A stretch of 64,000 nucleotides of DNA from Akanthomyces muscarius (taxonomy: Eukaryota; Ascomycota; Sordariomycetes; Hypocreales; Cordycipitaceae). The translations under genes were made by a program, and so were the position numbers. The notes under the pieces were generated by a model that was given only the letters and a program-made list of their open reading frames with translations, ran no database searches and had not been told where the DNA came from. Location: contig NC_079244.1 in assembly GCF_028009165.1 (NCBI RefSeq), forward strand, positions 4,216,001-4,280,000. The letters are read 5' to 3'. This document shows positions 54,615 through 64,000 of this stretch, piece by piece. Every line of letters begins with the position of its first letter. Position 1 is the stretch's first letter.

Positions 54615-55671
54615 ATGTCGATGAACTTTGAAAATTGCAGCGAGGTCCGGGAAGGCTTTCCTAAGCCCTTCCCAAATATTCCGGCAAATGTTGTGCAGCA
54701 ATTCAGCATGAGCGGAAAGGTAGTCGTGGTGACGGGCGCAGCTGATGGGCTGGGCTATGCCGCCGCCGAGGCCATGGCCGAGGCGCAAGGCAACGTTGCC
54801 TTCTGGTACAACTCGTAAGTTTTCGAAGTCGCGTTTATCTTTGGAGTGTGAAGATTCGACTAAGCGTCATATAAGGAATGATGCTGCCATTATGAAAGCT
54901 GAAGCGCTCGCAAAGCAGCACGGCGTCAAGGCCGCCGCCTACAAGGTTGATGGTTGGTGATGCCATCTACTCTCGAATGCGGTTCTGTACTAACAACTCC
55001 TAGTTTCGGACCCTGTCCAAGTGGAAGCAACGGTTGCCAAAGTCATTAACGATTTTGGCAAGATTGATGTTTTTGTGGCAAATGCTGGTAAGATTGATTG
55101 AGCTATTCGCTGTACATCCGCGTCTAAATGGGTCGCTAGGCATGGCCATCTCGAAACCGATTCTAGAGCAAACTTTGCCCGAGTTTGACAAGCAAATGTC
55201 TGTAAACGGTACGTACCCTTTACTGGCATTTTATCAGGGGAGCTACTTATGATAACGTGTTAAAAACCAGTCAATGGGGTCGTGTACTGCGCCAAGTACG
55301 TAGGAGAAATCTTCAAGCGCCAGGGCTCCGGCAACCTGATCATCACCTCGAGCATGAGCAGCCACATTGTCAACGTCCCCACCGACCAGCCCGTATACAA
55401 CGGCACAAAGGCCTTTGTCACGCACTTTGGCAAGTCTCTGGCCCGCGAGTGGCGCGACTTTGCTCGCGTCAACATTGTCTCGCCGGGTTTCTTTGACACG
55501 AAAATGGGCGCCAGCCCGGCCGCCGTCAACGAGGCCTACCGCATGGCTGTGCTGGGACGCCAAGGCCATGTCCACGAGATTAAGGGAATTTTCTTGTATC
55601 TGGCAAGCTCGGCATCGTCATACATGACCGGATCGGATGTGTTGATTGACGGCGGATACGTTTTGCCTTGA
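54615..55671 (+). CDS. Short-chain dehydrogenase, sorbose reductase/mannitol dehydrogenase type
   Basis: Five exons, 54615-54814, 54876-54952, 55004-55087, 55140-55208 and 55271-55671, 276 residues. The NAD(P) site is VVVTGAADGLG (TGxxxGxG), then VANAG, a Ser in SSMSSHIVN and catalytic PVYNGTKAF (YxxxK). The C-terminus MTGSDVLIDGGYVLP is typical of Sou1-like NADP-dependent sugar-alcohol dehydrogenases. Probably reduces a ketose (sorbose or fructose) or oxidises mannitol. All introns are 49-62 bp; intron 2 has an unusual GTTGGT donor, forced by the frame and the VSDPVQ segment. Confidence 0.9.
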
Positions 55672-56141
55672 GCTGGCGGGGAGTCGTATTGCCATAGAAC
55701 TAGTTCAACATCTTAATTTACAGGGTGGCTTTGCTCGCTCGACGAGTCAATTATTTATGACAACCTTGCTATCAATCATTCCATCATATACTCTGCCTTT
55801 GGCCAGCCAATCGGCTGTCTCGATCGTGTCACGCTGTTTGAATCTCGGGGCGAGAAGGCCGGATGGCGGAGCGTCGTCAATGATATAATGGAGCAGTATC
55901 CCACCGGGAGTGCCGTGGCGGCGCAAGTAGAGTGGTATTTGACGCAGATTTGTTACGAGGAGGTCCATGCTCCAGTTGGAACAGGGCGGCAAAAGTAAAA
56001 AAGAAAATTTAACTGCTTGCGAAAGCTATCTAATTCTATACAGCTCGGGTGCCGACACAAACTAACAACATTAAATACATACAGAGAATTTCGTCAGCAT
56101 CATCATTATATATACACATCAGTACCGTTCATCATTACCCT
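55672..56141. other. Intergenic region between convergent genes
   Basis: About 470 bp; A/T-rich at the right end with ATTATATATACAC. No gene supported. Confidence 0.55.
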
Positions 56142-57266
56142 TCAAAACTTTGCCGTAAAAGTCTCCCAGCAATTGGGATCGTTTAAGTCCACCTCCTGCA
56201 ACTTCTCCTGCCACTCTGTCTTGAGCAGCCCGTACTCATCGTACGGGTTATGCTCCATCCACTCAGCCCAGAGCCCAATAACCGCGTTAACTTCGTGCAG
56301 CCGCATTTCAAAGAACTCCTTGTGCCCGCCCCCGCACCCAAGGCACTGCTCCTCGCGCTTTCGGCGCGCCCAGAGCTGCGCGTGGACGAGGCGCTCCACG
56401 CGCGGGTACAGGTTCGCTGGTGTGTAGCTAACTCGCTTGATTTCATAGCCGCACTTGCGCTTCCATTCCTTCTGGCGACGGTCGAGGTCGTCCGTGTAGC
56501 CAATTTTGAGGTGCGGCCTCTCGGAGCCAGCCTCTTCGGCAAACTTGTACGTGTAGACGACGCCCGATTTGGAGAGACTCTTTTTCTCCGTTGGCGAAAG
56601 GGGTTTTCCGAGCATGCCTTTAATGATCTTGTTGATTTTATGCTGGGTCCGTGGCTTGCCGTATGGGACAAAGACGTGTGTCGGCCTGGTCTCCTCTTGC
56701 ACCTCGGACAGGGATGAGAGATCTCGCTCTTCATCCTCCGGTTCGGATTTGGTACTCACTTCAGGCTTGGCAGTAGCTGCTATGTACCTGTGGATGTATA
56801 CCGGCTCGTGCTTGATCGCCGCGCCGTCAGTTGGAGTGACAGTGAATTTGGTCACAGGTTCGCCTGCTGAAGGCCGCTTCTCTGCCTCGGCGAATGCTTC
56901 TTGCCACGAACATAAAAGCTTGCTTCCCTGCACCTGATGCGGTCCCTGGCATAGGACCAGCTGAGCCAGACGTGTCAAGAACTGTTGCGCGGCACTCCAG
57001 CTGCCGGCAGCGACTGCATCACTGAGCAGCTGTTTGATGCTGGTCCGGTTGGCCTTGCTGATTGGTTTCGTGCAGTATTTCTTCAGCTTGGTGATTCCAC
57101 AGCACCGCAGGTGCAGTTCATCCGGCACATTAAGTGCTTCGCGCAACATATCGGCCGAGCTAGGCCAAACTAATAGAGAAGAGCTGTGCATCATGATAGC
57201 GATAAAGGGTTTGGTGATGACTGGAAACGGTACCAGAACGCCGGAATGTGCTACATTAAATAACAA
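56142..57266 (-). CDS. T5orf172 (GIY-YIG-like) domain protein, MUG113-related
   Basis: Single exon, 374 residues from 57266. An alternative ATG at 57194 (MMHSSSLLVWPSSADML) drops 24 residues and may be the true start. The N-terminal half has a cysteine pair region (LRCCGITKLKKYC) and a disordered acidic linker. From about 236 to 325 is the T5orf172/DUF1766 domain: VVYTYKF, PHLKIGYTDDLDRRQKEW, LYPRVERLVHAQLW and HKEFFEM, the Y, R and E positions of a GIY-YIG fold. Such proteins occur widely in fungi and phages; nuclease activity is not shown here. CLGCGGGH resembles a partial zinc site. Confidence 0.82.
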   Translation of the reverse strand: MLFNVAHSGVLVPFPVITKPFIAIMMHSSSLLVWPSSADMLREALNVPDELHLRCCGITKLKKYCTKPISKANRTSIKQLLSDAVAAGSWSAAQQFLTRLAQLVLCQGPHQVQGSKLLCSWQEAFAEAEKRPSAGEPVTKFTVTPTDGAAIKHEPVYIHRYIAATAKPEVSTKSEPEDEERDLSSLSEVQEETRPTHVFVPYGKPRTQHKINKIIKGMLGKPLSPTEKKSLSKSGVVYTYKFAEEAGSERPHLKIGYTDDLDRRQKEWKRKCGYEIKRVSYTPANLYPRVERLVHAQLWARRKREEQCLGCGGGHKEFFEMRLHEVNAVIGLWAEWMEHNPYDEYGLLKTEWQEKLQEVDLNDPNCWETFTAKF

Positions 57267-59350
57267 TCATCGTCAAGCCGAATCCTGCAGCGACATTCTC
57301 ATGGTGAGGCTATTTTTGGCGGCTTCCTGAGACTCAGCCTCGCGTTGGGCCCTCCGCCTCATCCTACACACCACCGTCAGAGTCAGCCCCGACGCAATAT
57401 GCAGGGTGATGCAACCACTTTTAACTTGCAGCCTCGAGCCCTCAGCATGAATTATCATCAGGAAGCCGAGGAACAAAACAAGCGTAAGACTGTGTAAGCT
57501 CAGCTCATATACATCGAACAGCAGTGGTTTTTGAAGGCCGAATTTATTGCAGTTGAATCCCGCAACGGACAGCTTTCCCCTTACCACTTCCCCCTTCCCC
57601 CCCCCCGCCTTAAGCGCCCAGTAGGTTGACACGTTGGTATGCATGCAATCCTTCAGCCACGCCCGGGCGGAGCCCACTCTAGGCGGCAGCCAACTCGGAC
57701 AAACAGTCGTTCGTGATGGATAGGGGGTTTCTGTAACCATCAGGGTACGAAGGTGGCCTACGTCATGCACAAACTTGTGTGCAGCGCCGCAGCCTTTCTC
57801 GTGACCGGCGTCACTGATGTCTATGAGAAAGAGAGGCCTCCTTCTGAAGTTGGCTGCCGATGGGGAGCGAGAATGTCGCTATCGACGGAGTTACTTCGAA
57901 ATGGAAAATCTTCTTGCGACTTTGTTTGCTGAGGCGGCGCCTCGCTGGTGGTGCAGTGAGCGGCAGAAGCTGCACAAGTTGTGCATTACTTCAACAATGT
58001 GATGTAGTGCAGAAATAATGCTGTGCTATGCAGTTGGTATACACATGACGCCAAAAAGATAGAGGGCGCAGTCTCTGCGTTGCGCATCACGGCGCACAGC
58101 TTCTCCAATGAAGGGATTGCATGCTAATGCGACAGCCCGTGCGTAGCAGCCCGCACCAGAAGCAGCAGATGACGAAACCTTGCTTCTATTCCAGGCTCGA
58201 TGAAATCCGTCATAAAATAGGGCAGTGACACCGTTGGTGTCCCGTGGCGTTTGTGCCTGGACGCCGTTCGTCGGGCTCGCGGTTATCCCCGCATCATTGC
58301 CGGAAGATCGCGTGACGATTCAAGATTTCGATCTGGCTCTCGAGACGCGAGAATTTGCCGCGCTTTCATTCATACTGGGACGTTTCCGCCAGCCATCATG
58401 GATATCATTTTATTTCCGCATCACAATACCCGACGGGCTACGCTAACATGCTCGAGGCCAGGTTTGCGACCGATGTCGCTTTGTGCAAGTCCAGGCACCA
58501 TCTGATCAGCACAAACGTCAATTTTTTTAGTGACAGCTCGGGTATGGCAATTGTGGGTGGACAGCATGAATACGGCACCTCTTGACCTGCATACCTTCCT
58601 AATAAGATCGAAACGAAAAGCTCGCAGAGAGAGCATTACGTCAATCCGGTTCCTGGAGAATGGGGCATAGTGCCAGGGCCATCCATCCATCCACACGACC
58701 CGCGATGATCGCTTATTCCGGAACGTCCCTACGAATATTGGATTCATGTCCATCAAGCTCTCGACTGCTGCCGAGAATTGGTTGGCTATTTTTCGCGGAG
58801 GTGTGGGCAATGCGATGGCAGGCTATAGTCAGAAGCTGCCCGCTCTTGACATTCGCAGGCTGCAGTTCGTGATTTGTCCATATCTGTCGTCCATCACGGT
58901 ACACCAACAGCTAATTCAGCTTGTCTCTTCGGGCATGGACCATCAAGAATCCCGCGTCGTCGACGCGCGGTGGTCCCATCAAAGACAAGCTGACGACCGT
59001 GGCGGTGCTGTTTGCTTCTGGGTGCTCAGGCCCGCCTGTTCACGAATAAGCAATGTCTCGGTGGAACTGGGCCCCAATGTTCTACTTCGTACCTTGGAAA
59101 AAAAGAGGGCAAAAGGAAGGGTTGTGAGCCAGCGAAATCCAGGAACCACCAAAGATGAAACAAGGAGATCGGCAGTGATCGTTGGTCTGGACGTCCAAAC
59201 TTTATCAGGGGGCGGACGGCTGGCTGTTGACATGTGGAACCTGCCCTTGAAGACGCAAGTTTAAATGCCCTTGTTTCGCTGTTTCTCTTGCCTCCCGTTT
59301 TCTAAGGAATCCCAATCATCTGTTGCTTTCTCATCTACATCACAGCCAAA
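57267..59350. other. 2-kb gene-free region
   Basis: No frame with coding character; the short frames found (58225-58446, 58421-58810 minus, 58746-59264) lack any domain. Contains a C run near 57600. Probably promoter of the divergent GIY-YIG-like gene and of the secreted-protein gene. Confidence 0.5.
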
Positions 59351-59945
59351 ATGCGTCTCATCAGTCTCGCCGTCGCCGCGCTGCCCGTGGCCGCCTCCGC
59401 CTACACTGCCCACCCGATGCTGCTCAAGGCCGCCGAGCAGCAGGGCTGCAGCCTGCCAAACCAATTCAAGATTCGCAACTTTGTCGGCCAAACCAACGGC
59501 ACCGCCGACGCGCCGTCGCCGTCCTGCTTCACATTTGGCTACGCGGATGCTGTTACCGGCGTCGAGACGACGTGCCAGCTCAACAGCACGTCCAAGTCGA
59601 CGACGCCAGAGGGGCTGACGCCGCGTTTTGCCTGCGAGAACCGTGACGTCAAGTTTATCTGGGGCCAGGCGAACTCGCAGCTGACAATTGTTGAGCGAGC
59701 TTGCCCTTCTCCTCAGGGGTACGTCAAGTCACTAATTTACATAAAAAAAAAAAGAGATGAAAATGCTGACTCGCAACAGAACTCCCCTCTACGAGGCCGC
59801 TGGCAGCATCATCATCTCGGCTCCCTGCAAGGGCGGCCAATGCGCCGCCAACTCGACAGAGTACAACGGCGTCTTTACCAGCCTCCAGCCTGTCCGTGAC
59901 CCTACTAGCCTCAAAATGGCCTATGAAATGATGGCAACGGAATAA
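59351..59945 (+). CDS. Small secreted protein of unknown function
   Basis: Two exons, 59351-59718 and 59780-59945, 177 residues. A clear signal peptide (MRLISLAVAALPVAASAYTA) precedes a mature protein of about 158 residues with seven cysteines (in GCSLP, PSCF, TTCQ, FACE, RACP, APCK and GQCA) and N-glycosylation-type sites (NGT, NST). No enzyme motif. Size, secretion signal and cysteines are effector-like, but I cannot assign a family. The intron has a GTACGT donor and an A-run before the acceptor; its removal restores the frame into TPLYEAAGSIIIS. Same strand as the secreted lipase that follows. Confidence 0.75.
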
Positions 59946-60207
59946 TGATGGATTTGTACGAGCGAAGCATTGATATACTTTTTTCCTAATCAAATAAATG
60001 TGCAACCTACCTACGATGCAGTGGCGCCCTACCGTGCCTGTTTTAGTGCTGGGCTGGCGCTAACCCCGGATTGTGGCCCACCTGAGCAGCCCAAACCTCG
60101 TGATCATGCATTTGCCTCTAACATCCTACGCTTCAAGTCCTTTCCACCGTGTGCAACAAACCTACATTTGCTCCGACATTGACGGCTGGGCCATCAGTGT
60201 GCGAAGA

Positions 60208-61329
60208 ATGTGGCCCGTCCTGTTTGCGTGCTTGCTGCACGCTGCCGCTGCGCACCCAGCATCCGGTGTGTCGGCGGACTTGTTTGCCTCGCTCGAGCGC
60301 CTAGCCCGGCTCGTTGACATTTCCTACTGCATCGGCACCACGGGCATCAGCAAGCCCTTCGACTGTCTATCGCGCTGCACTGAGTTCCCCAACGTGACCC
60401 TCTCGAAAACATGGAGCACTGGCCTGTTCATGACCGACAGCTGCGGCTACGTTGCTGTTGACGAGACGCCTGCCTCCAGCGTCGCCATAGACTCGCATGG
60501 AGCCATTATTGTCGCTTTTCGTGGCACCTACAGCGTCGCCGACACCATAATCGACCTCAGCACCGTGCCCCAAGAGTATGTGCCGTATCCTTCGCAGGGC
60601 GATGGGCCGGCGCACAAGTGCACCAATTGTACCGTGCACATGGGCTTCTTCAAGGCATGGGAGGGCGCCAAGGAGTCGGTCATTCCCGAGGTCGTGCAAC
60701 TACGGAAGACACACCCGTCGAAACCAATCCATCTTGTTGGGCATAGCCTTGGCGGCGCAGTGGCGTGTCTGGCAGCCCTGGAGCTCAAGGCTAGCCTGGG
60801 CCTGGATAACATTGTCGTCACAACATTTGGCGAGCCGCGTGTGGGCAACGACGGACTGATCGATTTCATTAATCGCTTATTCGATTTGAACGACGAAACC
60901 AGGATGGAGAAGCGATCTTATCGACGAGTAACGCATACAAACGACCCCGTGCCGCTGCTGCCACCTGGGGAATGGGGATACAAGTCGCATGCTGGCGAGA
61001 TTCACATTACCAAGTCGGATCTTCCGCCCGCTGAAGAGGACCTGCAGCTGTGCATGGGCGACCATGACGAAAACTGTAGCGCCGGTCAGGACAGCACTTC
61101 GGAGAGCCTAGCGCGCTTGACACAGTTTTACGAAACCGTTGCCGGTAACAAGATACAGAAGCGCGGGTTTCCCACGCGCCTCAAGCTGTGGCAGCTATTT
61201 TTCGCACATCGTGATTACTTTTGGAGGCTAGGACTGTGTTTTCCAGGCGGAGATCCGTTCGACTGGGGTCGCGGAAAGGTGTCAGAGGTAGACGCCGCGG
61301 AAATGGAAGCGGAAAACCAAGAGCTGTAG
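60208..61329 (+). CDS. Secreted class 3 lipase
   Basis: Single exon, 373 residues from MWPVLFACLLHAAAAHPASG, a signal peptide. The frame is open further upstream to 60073, but those residues are not signal-like. Lipase class 3 (PF01764) fold: AFRGTYSVADTIIDLS, nucleophile elbow VGHSLGGAVA with Ser about 180, Asp about 246 in THTNDPVPLLPP and candidate His about 334 in FFAHRDYFWRLGLCF. Paired cysteines (SYC...DCLSRC; HKCTNC) suit an extracellular triacylglycerol lipase. Ends with an acidic tail. Confidence 0.9.
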   Translation: MWPVLFACLLHAAAAHPASGVSADLFASLERLARLVDISYCIGTTGISKPFDCLSRCTEFPNVTLSKTWSTGLFMTDSCGYVAVDETPASSVAIDSHGAIIVAFRGTYSVADTIIDLSTVPQEYVPYPSQGDGPAHKCTNCTVHMGFFKAWEGAKESVIPEVVQLRKTHPSKPIHLVGHSLGGAVACLAALELKASLGLDNIVVTTFGEPRVGNDGLIDFINRLFDLNDETRMEKRSYRRVTHTNDPVPLLPPGEWGYKSHAGEIHITKSDLPPAEEDLQLCMGDHDENCSAGQDSTSESLARLTQFYETVAGNKIQKRGFPTRLKLWQLFFAHRDYFWRLGLCFPGGDPFDWGRGKVSEVDAAEMEAENQEL

Positions 61330-62890
61330 CATGGGAAACGGACAGATTAGGAAACAGCACTCTCGGCTGTGGCGTCCGTGACTGCAAGAGTCATGCGCCC
61401 ATAGATTGTATCAACAGACATGATAAGAATGATTATTGGCAGTCCCTTTGTGAATCGTTTTGCGGCGTAGGCCCCGCATGCCACGCGATGATCTCGTAGC
61501 CATTCAGGCGTCAACAAAGTCGAAGAGAACTATTGGGTGCGCTTGGTGGGACCCAAGTGAGGGGAAGCTGAATCACGACGGATGATGCACCTCTTGTTGT
61601 TTTTCTGGGCTGCCAGTGCGGGCGGGGGGCGGCCGTACCCATGGCCATTACAGGGCTGTTGATTGGAGTGGCGACGACATCACATGGCCGCGAGATGGTG
61701 TTCGTTGGTTTGGGGAGGGGGGAGAGCGTCGGGAAAAGTCGTGATGCATGTATTGGATGCGAGGGTCAGGGCTGACACCAAGATGAGGACGAGGCCTAAG
61801 GAGGGGGGGTAAGCTAGGCGCTGGGGCAAAACGAGTTGAGGAGTAACGCGGTTCAACAATAGCCACTAGCTTGGTGGAGTGGCAGTGCTGGTGAAACTGG
61901 ACAGAGGCCACGAGGGAAGGGAAGCAGAGCTCAAGGCAGCCGTCTTGTGTGACGGGATGCGTAACGTTTCGGGCGGTGCTGCTCGTCGAGGGTTGAGGGC
62001 GAGGGGGCATACTCGGGAGAGGAGATAGTGGCCGTAGGCGCGAGGAGCTTCTGGTAGAGTGAGGGCTTAAGCTACCCCGCGATGTCGGGACGTGCAGGCA
62101 GATAGAGCATGCGGGAGAACCAGCCACAAGGACCGTTGAGATGGAATAATTAAATAATAAACAAGAATAGCAACAAACAAGACAGGCATCGGTAGACGGG
62201 GGAGAGGCTCTTGATTTAACCCTGCAAGCTTACGTTTTACGGATGTTGCGGCTTTGGCCCAGTGGCCATCACCGCCACGTCGACACTGGAGGTACTTTCT
62301 TGGTGTGCGCCTTGCTAAAAGGAACCTGCTGTTTGGACACGCGGAGTATGGAAGGGAGGTGAAGCGTGTCGAGCAGTTTTTTCGCTGAAGCGGGGGAGGT
62401 GAAGAAAAAAACTCCACTGCTGCTGGCCTGCTGCTGCTGCTGCTGCTGCTGCTGGCGGGCAACAGTGGGCGCTCCAGAGGAAGCTGGGCCTGCTGATAGC
62501 TTGCGAGGCTCTCACGGCCAAAGCCCTGAACAGCTGCCAACGCCCGCGCCGTCGCCGACAGAGAACTGCCCTCCTGCCAACGCTTGCTCGCAGAGTCACA
62601 GCAACCAGCACCCGCACTCGCACCCTCACCACCGCCAACGCCAGCACCAGCAACACCTTGGCTCCCCCCTCTCCTCCCTCTCCGCCCCCCAGCGCCTAAA
62701 ACCCAAATCCAAATCTACCACTTATCCACATCAAAATATAAACACTTACTCTTTCATCCATCATTCCCCCATCCTCCCCCTAGTCGCTTTTTGACGCCTT
62801 TACTTCTTCTCTCCCCTCTCCTGTCCAACCCAACCTGTTGCGATTTTCCCTCGATCATAATCCACTTGAGAATAACCCCCCTCTTCCAAA
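61330..62890. other. Intergenic region upstream of the 14-3-3 gene
   Basis: About 1.56 kb. No gene supported. A (CTG)n run of about seven repeats at 62434-62455 and a C/T-rich leader from about 62640 to 62890 lie next to the 14-3-3 start. Confidence 0.5.
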
Positions 62891-64000
62891 ATGGCTACTG
62901 AGGTATGACTGCTCCGTTTGCGCTTCCCTGTCCCCCTCCACCGCCCAAGGGCCCCTATCCTTTCAATGCCCGGAGCCAGCATAGGCCTGCGTCTGCAGGT
63001 GCTGCTCATGGCTGTTCCCGATGCACCTCTGATCATGATTTTTAAACGTCTGCTAACTCTTCCCAGCGTGAAAGGTTTGTCCTCCTGGCCCCGCCGCCAC
63101 TATGACCGCTTCCAAGAACGCACACAACTAACGCCTCCAAACAGCAAGACCTTCCTCGCCCGCCTCTGCGAGCAGGCCGAGCGCTACGATGAGATGGTCA
63201 CCTACATGAAGGAGGTTGCCAAGATTGGCGGCGAGCTCACCGTCGACGAGCGTAACCTGCTCAGCGTTGCCTACAAGAATGTGGTCGGCACCCGCCGTGC
63301 CTCGTGGCGCATCATCTCCTCCATTGAGCAAAAGGAGGAGTCCAAGGGCACCGACAAGCACGTCCCCACCATCAAGGACTACCGCCAGAAGATTGAGACT
63401 GAGCTCGAGAAGGTCTGCCAGGATGTCCTCGACGTTCTCGACGAGAGCCTCATTCCCAATTCCGCCACTGGCGAGTCCAAGGTTTTCTACCATAAGATGT
63501 GCGTGCCCCAAAATCTGGACCGAAGCCTGTGCCACCTTGACCTCAGCCACTAACGACCCCGCAGGAAGGGCGACTACCACCGCTACCTTGCCGAGTTTGC
63601 CTCTGGCGAGAAGCGCAAGGTTGCCGCCACCGCTGCCCACGATGCTTACAAGGTGGGATATCCCCGCAACCCATCTCTCCTGGTCCCCAAACTAACAGTC
63701 GCAGAACGCTACCGACGTGGCCCAGACTGAGCTGACCCCTACCCACCCCATCCGCCTGGGTCTTGCCCTCAACTTCTCCGTTTTCTACTACGAGATCCTC
63801 AACTCACCCGACCGTGCTTGCCACCTTGCCAAGCAGGCCTTTGACGATGCCATCGCCGAGCTCGACTCGTTGTCTGAGGAGTCGTACCGCGACAGCACCC
63901 TCATTATGCAGCTGCTCCGTGACAACCTCACCCTGTGGACCTCTTCTGACACGGCCGAGACCGAGCCCAGCGCCGATGCCCCCAAGAAGGACGAGGCTGC
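62891..64000 (+). CDS. 14-3-3 protein, 3' end beyond the window
   Basis: Five exons seen: 62891-62902, 63067-63074, 63145-63498, 63565-63652 and 63705 to the window end. Exon 2 is only 8 nt, yet is needed to make [20 protein letters not shown]. Hallmarks: [83 protein letters not shown] and LTLWTS. It binds phosphoserine/threonine partners and controls growth, cycle and stress signalling (BMH family). This is the less common MATERESK paralogue type of filamentous fungi. The stop lies past 64000, in the acidic tail. Confidence 0.95.

Noticed and set aside
62366..62794. 142-codon plus-strand frame with a Cys run
   Set aside because: The Cys run comes from a (CTG)n repeat and the rest is leader-type C-rich sequence; no domain.
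1..64000. tRNA genes, rRNA, CRISPR arrays or intact transposons
   Set aside because: Looked by eye for TWC-loop-like and clover patterns, spaced identical repeats, terminal repeats and transposase or reverse transcriptase motifs. None found. A tRNA scan and repeat search would be decisive.

Overview
The window is nuclear DNA from a filamentous ascomycete, most likely a Sordariomycete close to Hypocreales. The evidence is short introns (about 45-150 bp, GTRNGT donors, CTAAC-type branch sites), long pyrimidine-rich leaders, and fungal-only genes: class IV chitin synthase, 2EXR proteins, a SERCA-type calcium pump and a TUG/Ubx4 homologue. I find 26 intact or partial protein genes, 2 pseudogenes and several gene-free stretches of 0.3-4 kb. 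I saw no tRNA, rRNA, CRISPR array or intact transposon. Exon joints were worked out by hand from splice signals, reading frame and remembered family conservation, without transcripts or database searches.

Left part (1-8.6 kb): the 3'-truncated minus-strand end of a CorA-like membrane protein, a four-exon DUF2406 protein, then VMA21 and a Fun30-type SNF2 remodeller that diverge from about 200 bp. From 9.0 to 15.7 kb lies an accessory island with mirror symmetry. Two copies of an unrecognised family (HWG...SCVTWAV) face outward at its ends, and three 2EXR genes and a broken aminoglycoside-phosphotransferase-like gene lie between them. One 2EXR copy has two in-frame stops. The next 4 kb is gene-free and contains a decayed tandem repeat.

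Middle (19.7-42.5 kb): a Myb/SANT-like protein and a secreted type-B carboxylesterase with a repeat-filled intron. Next comes a head-to-head pair of an Skt5/Chs4-type chitin synthase activator with a CAAX end and a class IV (Chs3-type) chitin synthase. A polo-like kinase diverges from an OPA3-like protein. A small membrane protein and an SBDS-domain Rtc3-like protein follow.

Right part (43-64 kb): a RhoGEF whose frame has an amber stop before a basic tail that looks conserved, a SERCA-type Ca2+-ATPase, proteasome beta3 (Pup3) diverging from a TUG/Ubx4-like UBX protein, ribosomal protein eL36, a sorbose-reductase-like SDR, a T5orf172/GIY-YIG-like protein, a small secreted protein next to a secreted class 3 lipase, and the 5' part of a 14-3-3 gene that runs off the window.

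Most genes are housekeeping or cell-wall/secretion functions. The points most worth checking are the mirror-image island, the stop codons that sit at or near expected tryptophans (decay or A-to-I-edited stops), and the physical pairing of a chitin synthase with its activator.
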